Made by a program: the position numbers and the translations under genes
In this document: one piece after another, positions 27,616 through 36,600 of the stretch
How positions within the stretch are numbered: position 1 is the stretch's first letter
Layout of the letters: each line of letters opens with the position of its first letter
Assembly (NCBI GenBank): GCA_003118195.1
Contig: BEXV01000387.1
Coordinates: forward strand, 174,514-238,513
From: Hemicentrotus pulcherrimus
Taxonomy: Eukaryota > Echinodermata > Echinoidea > Camarodonta > Strongylocentrotidae
Length of the DNA stretch: 64,000 nt
Reading direction: 5' to 3'
The notes under the pieces: model-generated
Told to the model about the DNA's origin: nothing
What the model saw: only the letters and a program-made list of their open reading frames with translations
Database searches by the model: none

Positions 27616-30600
27616 CACCCTTCTTCCCCCTATGCTTACTCACACTTCTCTTTCTCTCACATCCCCTTTCACTGTGGTATGCTCCTTGGCCCTTAGAATA
27701 ACTATGATATCATCATACGCTCTTATACTGCAGACTAGTCTATCAGAAACAAACCCTTGCTAAACTCCACTGTATCTTCATTAGATATAAAGAAACCAGA
27801 TAACATGGGCACAAAAGCTTCATAATCTTATAATATTATTAAACCTATGTTTCACCATGATATCATGTCACATTCTTTAATTCATGCATGTGGATTTGTA
27901 TGAATATACACTATACATGTATTTATTTGTATCTGCCTCTTTCCCCAACTTCCATTGGATGTGAAGAATCCAGGTAACATGGGCAAAAAAGCTTTATAAT
28001 CTTAACATTATCAAACCTATGTTTCACAATGGTATCATGATACACAACATTCTTCAGTTCATGCATGTGTATTAAACTGTATGAATGTATTTAGGTACAT
28101 CTCCCTCTTTCCTCACCTGTGAAACTTGAAACTTTTGGACCCAAAACAGTTTGGAATGAAAGCAAGATATTAGAAACTCTATGTTGTCTATTGATCATTT
28201 TCTTAATATGTGACACTTTTATGACCTTACATCACTTGCAACATTAGCTGGAATTTACAATACATATTCAGATTACAATCATCATTTTAGCACCAGAGAA
28301 CTTGTGCTTCTCTATATTAGGTTGAGTTTGTGTGCATATTATCGTCAAAATTTGAATAATTATCCACCGATTGACTGAAAAATGCATAAAACATTATATA
28401 CAATGCAATTTCAATTGCAGAAATAAAAGCAGGTTCAAGTGGACAGTTTGTGAGACTACAGTTGTACTTGAACACTAATGCAGTTAAAGGGTGGACTAGT
28501 CTGTCTGCTGGAGTAATTAGTGACACTAAGTCCTCTGACATTTTCATCTTCCTACATCACAGCATGCTACAGAGTCTTCTTTAATGACCGATATGAAAGG
28601 AGCAATGGCCACCAGAGATTGAATCATATGGTATTGATTTCATCTCCGACGTTGCATATGAATGAATACAAACATGACTGTTCAAATCTCCAGAATTGTA
28701 TTTTGTATTATAATTACTGGAAGGATCTACAATTCTCGGAGGACCATAGAAACTCTCTGGGCTGTCATTATAAATGAAGAGAAAAGAGGGTAACAGTTTC
28801 ACAATTTGGCAGGCCCCTGATTAGTATCAAAAAATGATTTTTAAAAGTTCTTTGATAAGGAACATGTTAACACACTTTTCATGTTTATGTATTTTTTGCT
28901 CTAAATTGAGGGGGGGGGGATAATCTTAATGCTTTGAGTCCAAGCTAAAGACCTCATTGTCTATTAAAATTTCCTTAACTTTCCTATCCGTTAAATTATC
29001 AATGGCGAGATAATGGTGTAATTAACACAGCATGTATATCCCCTAATATTTCATTTATAAGAGTGCATTTCCACTTCCTTCCATCCCATTTGCTGAAAGT
29101 TTGCTAACTTTTTCTTGGTTGTCCTACTCACTGATTTACAACAGGATGAACTAAATTGTAATTATCTGGTGGACACATGCTTTATCTCATCAAGATTGTC
29201 AAGGAGTAATGGGAAACAAAGATAGCCACTAGCCAACATGACCTTAACGAAACAGAAGGCTGACACCAGATGAAAAAGACAGGTGCATAAATCACACTTT
29301 AAGTGGAGAGGAAGCCATCTACCAAACAGTCCAAACCATCTTACTTTTCTTACAAAAATCTCCTTTTTTACAGTTAGGTACAGTGTATACACACAAGCAA
29401 CAATTGGCAGCTTAAAATGATAAACTGGTCCCATACCATCCCAACCCTATGGTCATGCAAATTCCAAAAAATTAAATCAAATGATTTCATATCAATAAAA
29501 GATAATTAATGCACTTTGAAAAAATTCAAGACATATTTGTTTGCAACTTGCAGACACAAATAAGCTCATTTATGTTCTCAAAGAATCACAAAAGGATTTT
29601 TAAAAAAAGATATTATCAAAGGAAGAGAGAAGTCAACATTGAGGCCATAAGATTTGATGTTCATGACCTATAAATAAACATGTAGAGAGAAGGATCCCAG
29701 GCAGTCCTACGCTGGACTCATCTCTGATGAATTCTCTATGTCCTTGTATATAGCACCGAGATGTCCCTGTCGCCCATAGACAACACCATTGATTTCATTA
29801 ACAGGCCCAGCTGGTGCATTCCTATCTCGTTAGTAACCAGATCAACTGTATAGTCGGCATGCCTCCTCATCGGTTTCAAGTGGTACTGGATTAATCTACG
29901 GACTATTCCACCAGGCCATGCCTACCTCCTTATAATCAACACACTCATTATGTGTCAGTCACCTTTCATACTGCTGAAGTCAATTATGCATGACATAAAC
30001 ATATCAAAATGTGTCTTGTCAATGGTACTTGGTAATACCAATATTGGCACTGATTTCAACTGATTGCATGTCTACTATGTTTACTGTTCTTGGAGGGCAC
30101 TATCTTATCTCTTTTAACAACCAAATTAAGAATTTCCCCTAAATAGTAACCAACAAAAATAGTTTTCAACTTTCATAAGCAACTTTCAGTCATTTATATG
30201 CTACATATCAAAGGCAGATGTGAACACATTTCCTTCTCATGCAACTGCACTTTCTATCCTCAAATTCAAGCAAAACGTTGTAAAAATGTGAGAAAAATTT
30301 GCAGAACATTATATCATAAGGAGCTAAATGGTGTGTAATCATTTCAATCATTCATGTGACAGATATCAATGACAGATGCGAATTCATTTTTCTGCTAATA
30401 TGATTTGCACTTTCCACTTTCAAACTCAAAACTGAAAGCAAATCCTGTGAAAAAAAGTGTGTTACCATTTTAAAATTACATGCTAAATCACCGCTCTTTG
30501 TTTCACATAGTATTACCTAGTTCTAAAGGAATGTCCCAGATAATTTCATTGAGTTTAAAAATTCTTTTCATCTGGTCTGAATAATGTTGCTCTGAAAAAA

Positions 30601-33600
30601 GGGACAGACTTTCCAACAACAAAAATGTTCCCTCCTACAGTTCAGCTGGTTGTGTGGTTTCTGTGGCTGGGATCTACCTACGCATACTCGTGACAGATAA
30701 CATTTTTGACATAAACACAAACGGGTAAAAGGAACTGGTAAACAAGAGTGATTTGGTGCTAGGAAGCTGGTCTTGGATAACATCAAAAGAGTATAACAAT
30801 GTAGTACCATATCACATGAATGAAACCAAACAGTGTACAACACCAATAACAAGTGCTCAGGACACATAAAATTGCCAAGTGTGCAGACTCTGAACATTTT
30901 GTTTTTTAACAAGTTGCTCATGAATTTTTACCCTAAGAAAATTAAATCCACAATACCAGACCCCCATTGAGGCCTGTTAAAAACCTAAATTATGGATACT
31001 GGAAAGATATTTTTCATTTCTCAACTTCATTGCCCAAAGACCTGCAATCACTCTAGCATCTACCATGCTAGCTAGCCAATCAGAATTCATCTACCAACAA
31101 GTCTATTGAAATCGAAACAATCGTCTTGATTAGGTGACAGCTGATATTTGTGAATTATTAAATAGCAAATTCTTTTTCATCAAGTAAGTCACAGGCATAA
31201 AATCATTCACAAGTCTCCAGTGGTATCCAATCAAGATAATTCCTTAAAGGGATCGGGTAACTTTGTCTCAGATTCTAAAACAAATTCTAGATTGAGCTCA
31301 TGCTGCAATGCCATTCAGGAACCTTCAAGTCAGTCAGGAACCTCATGACTTTTAAAAGCCGATCGCCTGTCTGATTATTAAGATATTTATGATTGGAAAA
31401 AAAAATCAAATTTTGCGTTTTCCTAACGGTTATCATAACACTACAACGTAGTGGGGAAAACGAGTACCGGTATGGTAAAACCGGTCACTCAAACATAATT
31501 AACTTTCTGAGGCACTTCTTGATCATTTTTTTTAAGGGCTTAAATGTTACACACTATTACAGACACTAAACATGTAAGGCCGTGCATCTCAGATTTAACA
31601 TTGTTAAATGATGCCTTTAAATTAAAGTTGGCTTATATCTAATATTTTAGTAGAGATGTAAATGAACATTCCTAGGCCAAACATGTACAAAATAAGATTC
31701 ATTTGGTAAAAATTAGCCATGTATTGTTGTTACATTTCTCCAATTTCCAGCCAGACATATTTGGTTATTTTGTAGCATTCCCTCTCTGACACATGCAGGG
31801 AGTGGAAGAGGTCAAGTAAGATACTGATAGATGCCCTGGAAGCATCTCCATGGGAAAAATGCTAATCATTCCAAAAATGCAAGTACCAAAGTGAAAATGT
31901 TTCCACTATCTGGCAGACAATACGGTTCATGGGTGTAATCTCTTAAAGATTGCGTTTGACTTGTTCTTTGGTTGCAGGGTAATAAATGAGACTACTGAAT
32001 CAAAATATTGGGATTCATGGGTGCTACGTAAGTCCAAAGTATTTAGTCTTGTATGCTATGGACTATAATAAATATTTTTTAATTTTATCTGGTGAGTGAA
32101 ATCAAGTTTGATAGTGCTCAGTATTAATTGCTTGCATTACACCTAATATCAAGACAAATATTAATTTAAAATATGTAATGTTCAATTTCCCATTTCATTT
32201 GGCAGGATATGGGACATTTAATGAGATAACATTTTAATGGATATTTCTCATGAATCAATTCAAAAGAGTGTATCTTCAAAATACATATACGTGCATGAAA
32301 TTTCCCTCAAGTTAATTGAATCCAAGATAAAAATATATTCCTTCCCAAACATTTGGTACGTATGTAAACACATCGTCATACTCCCCCTCTTCTCTCTTGC
32401 GGCCAAATAACTGTCATTCTTGCACTCTGGAAGCCAGAGTGGGAATTGGGACAGCTTGTTTTACAAAAAGACGGCAGGGGTGCTCGTCATCCCAGGTAGA
32501 AGATAACAAGAATTGAGATTGCAGAACACATCCCCAAGTTCCCAGTTCACACAGGAAAAATAATGGGTCAAGTGAAATGACATTTTGTGTTACAAATACA
32601 CTGTTGCAATAAATTTGGAATATTTTTTTATGGAATGATAGTGATAATATGATTTATTTTTGATAGACAAACTTTCTACATGTATCTGATCAGAACTTTA
32701 CAGATCAATGTCTATGAATCTTAAGATTGATTAATAAAGTTCTGAGAACATAAAAACTTTAATATTGTCACAAACATTTCATGAAAATAGGTACTACACA
32801 TTTTTTCAAGTTTATGGGCAACATTGTATAAAGCCATGCAGGAATCATATCACAAAAACACTCTTAATTCAGTTCTTTCATTGCATCAAAAGTCTCCAAT
32901 AGAAAAGAGGGAAGTAACAAATTTTTTTAAAATATATACAAAAGAAGAAAAAAAGCATGAATACCGATAGGTTAAAAACATCCAATAGTCTCTTGAAAGT
33001 TGTCTTTTCTGGTTGCTTGTTTGTATTTTCTTTTTCTTTCTTTCTTGTTCTTTTTTTCCCCTAGTTGTTTTGATGAGTGTATGACTTCTTAGATTCAACA
33101 GGAGATGAATTAGAGTGGTGTCTGGAGAAGCTGGTGAAAGAACTTTTTTGTGTGAGAGTCACTGCTTTGTAAGAGATGGTCATAATCTTTCGGTTCAGAT
33201 ATCCCAAAATATGAAGAATGGAATTTTGAGTATGGTAGATGCTGATATTTTCATTTTCCCCATCTTATAAGAATGCAGCAAATGCACGAACAATAATATA
33301 TTTAAAAGTAAATACATGTTACCTTTTGTAGATACAGACATGTCAGCAAATCATCATCAGTATGTTACAAAAAACACTAATTACATCTACCAGTATTATA
33401 TTATATGACAACATTTGTATAAAATTTGACATACCGTAAGTCATCTTATTTTGTTTTCCCTTCTTAAAATCTTATGAAAAGACATGAATTCTTATACGAA
33501 AATATTTCTTTTCTCTACTTTACCAAATTTCAAATAGAAATGAACAAAGATGATACAAATAATGGAGACAAATTAAATATACTTTAGGATCTTCATACAA

Positions 33601-36600
33601 CAAACTTCTTGAATGGTATTTGATCGAGGAAGGGGTGAAAAATGATGTCCAAGCAAGAGCACTCCATCTTCCCTGGGAATTAGCTGGACTTTATTGACAA
33701 TTAGGCTAGTTGTGTTTACACTGATGACCATAAATCGTGTTTGCAGAGCTCACAAAAAGATAACATGATGGGGTAATGAGGTTAAACATTCTTCAGACAG
33801 AGGAGACACAATTCAAGATGTACAAGTTACAGTAATATTATCAATCATGCAAGATATCTAAATGCCTTTCAATCAATCATGAACTATTTTATAATACTGT
33901 ATCTGCAATTATTACTCCATATACTATAACTCGATATTTTGAAAATATGACAGAATACACAAAATTCAACTTTTGCAGTAATTTTTTTCAATATTTGTTC
34001 CCAAACAGTATTGTTTTTTAAACATGCACATACTGTATTGCTACAATGGATGCAATTTTAACTTCTTTATTTGGAACCATACTTTTAATGTTTTACTTAC
34101 TTCACACAGCCCTGAATTTTAAAGTATTGGTCCTCTCATGTACATATGTGTAAAGATTAAACCCAGGGTAGTAAATCTAAAAGAAAAACCCTTGCAGGTG
34201 AACAAGCTTTCTCTGTAATACATGTCATTAAATTATATTTAAGCTAAAGGCTATCCTATATCTAATCCCAATATTTTTTTAATTTTTTTTTTTTGGGGGG
34301 GGGTTGTTATATACATGTATATTTCATTCCTTTGAAAGAACTTCTTTACAAAAAATTGATTGTAAGATTTCAAGATTTCAAAATTTCAAATTTATTCATG
34401 TTTCCAACAAAACATTACAAATCAATTATAAACATTTATAACATATTTAAGAAATACATGTTGGAAACAGAGGTAACAGTTGTAATACAGTACATATTGA
34501 AAATAATTTTCTTCAGTAACATTTTGTATTATATGTATTTTTATTTCTTTTAATAGAAATCTTATATTTGGTATAACAGTAGTCATGCAATGAAGCATCA
34601 CATATTCTCCTAAAAAGTAAGTAACATACATAGCCTCGACAGAGTACTTCACCATATCATCTTGTGTAATACAGAGATAGCATCAAGTTACTGAAGTCCA
34701 ACAAAGTTACATCAACTTTCAACAGGAACATCACATCCAATCGCAATCACTTCTGAAGCCTGATTCCTTCCCAATCTAAATCTTTATAGTCAACAACGCT
34801 CTTGGAGAAACATTTCCTTTTTTAGTTTAACTAATGAGATTACAAGTTTCTTTCTGTATAGACACTGAGGATTATAACAGGCACTCCTAACACAGAAATG
34901 TTCCAAGGAAATGTTGGTTTTATTATCTTTTCAGACACTTTGGAGCAGATAGGAATATAGGCAAAGGTCAAAAGTCGCTACACATACTCGATGTTTATGA
35001 ATGGTTCTCTTTATACATTCTCAATTCCTCTTTCATCACTTTGGTTTTAACAGCCCAAATATGTGTTTACAAAAAAAATAGTTTGGGCATGATTACAAGT
35101 TCATGTTTCCTGAGCTTTTTCACCTGGAACCGTGTTTCAACATATGTATGAGGATGAGCAATTGCAAAGAGAAACCATGATTTTTTTAGAAATAATAATG
35201 ATGTGCTCATTAATTTATGTAAAATGATGAATTATACAGTTCCGTAATCTCTATGAAAACAATGAAAGAAATAACTCATTTTATCTACCCCCCCCCCTTC
35301 CTATCTCCTCGAATTGAACATTTTCATTTCACATATCAGACTCTGTCATCATTTGGATTCTAGACAGCATGAAGTGCACTTACACCCCTCCATTCCTACA
35401 ATGACAACAGAAAAGGGGAAACAAAAAAAGACTTTGGTATTTTGTTTTCACTGCCAGATCCATATCTCAATTTCATCCTGATCAGACATCAAAGTTCTGA
35501 GTCGGTCTACAGGGCTGGATACCAACATTTGTTCCATCCTATTACATTCCAAAGAGCTTCTGTTTTTAATCCTCTGGTCTGGCATCATCAACCATACTCC
35601 ACATACCAGTCAGAGAGTGGAAGATGGTAGCTCCTTGGCCCCCTATCTGTTCCATTAATCAGCCCTCGTCCCCTGTCTACATCTTACCCTTTTCATCCTT
35701 TGTTCTAAAACATGCTCCTCGTTTTTTGAGATTTATCTTAGGGTAACTATCAATTCATCCGTGTCAGAGGCAAAGATTTGATACTCTATCTTTTATAATC
35801 TCTATTAATTGCCAATTATGTTTTTTAATGTTTTGGAAATGTATCAAGAATATTACATTTTAAGCCAGAATACAAACATTTGTTCCATCCCATTACATTC
35901 GAAGGAGCTTCTGTTTTATCCCTCTGGTCTCCTCGCACCATCTACCATACCCACATACCAGTCATTGAGTGGAGGGTGGTAGCTCCTCTGCCCCTATCTA
36001 CCTTATCTACCAGCGCCCATCACCTGTCCATCCTACTCTTCCTCCCCCTCCTTTGTTCTATAAAATATTCTCCTCATTTTCAGTCTGATCTAAGGGGTAA
36101 CTTCTATCCATTTCTCCATATTCTCCTCATTTTCAGTTTTGTCTAAGGGGTAACCATTCATTTATCCATGTTATAGTAAAGATATGATACTTTTTATTTA
36201 ATAATTTCCTTTAATTGCAAATTATACCTCCAATGTTTTGGAAGTAGTGCTGTAACATCACGGTTATTTTCAATTCCGTTTAACCGTCAGTCAAAACCGG
36301 ACGGTTTTCATTTAAAAATAAAAAATAAAAAAAAAAATCGAAAAAAAAAAAAAATCAGGAAGAAAAAAAATCAGGAAAATTCTTTTTGCATTGTTTTTTT
36401 NNNNNNNNNNNNNNNNNNNNNNNNNNNNNNNNNNNNNNNNNNNNNNNNNNNNNNNNNNNNNNNNNNNNNNNNNNNNNNNNNNNNNNNNNNNNNNNNNNNN
36501 NNNNNNNNNNNNNNNNNNNNNNNNNNNNNNNNNNNNNNNNNNNNNNNNNNNNNNNNNNNNNNNNNNNNNNNNNNNNNNNNNNNNNNNNNNNNNNNNNNNN

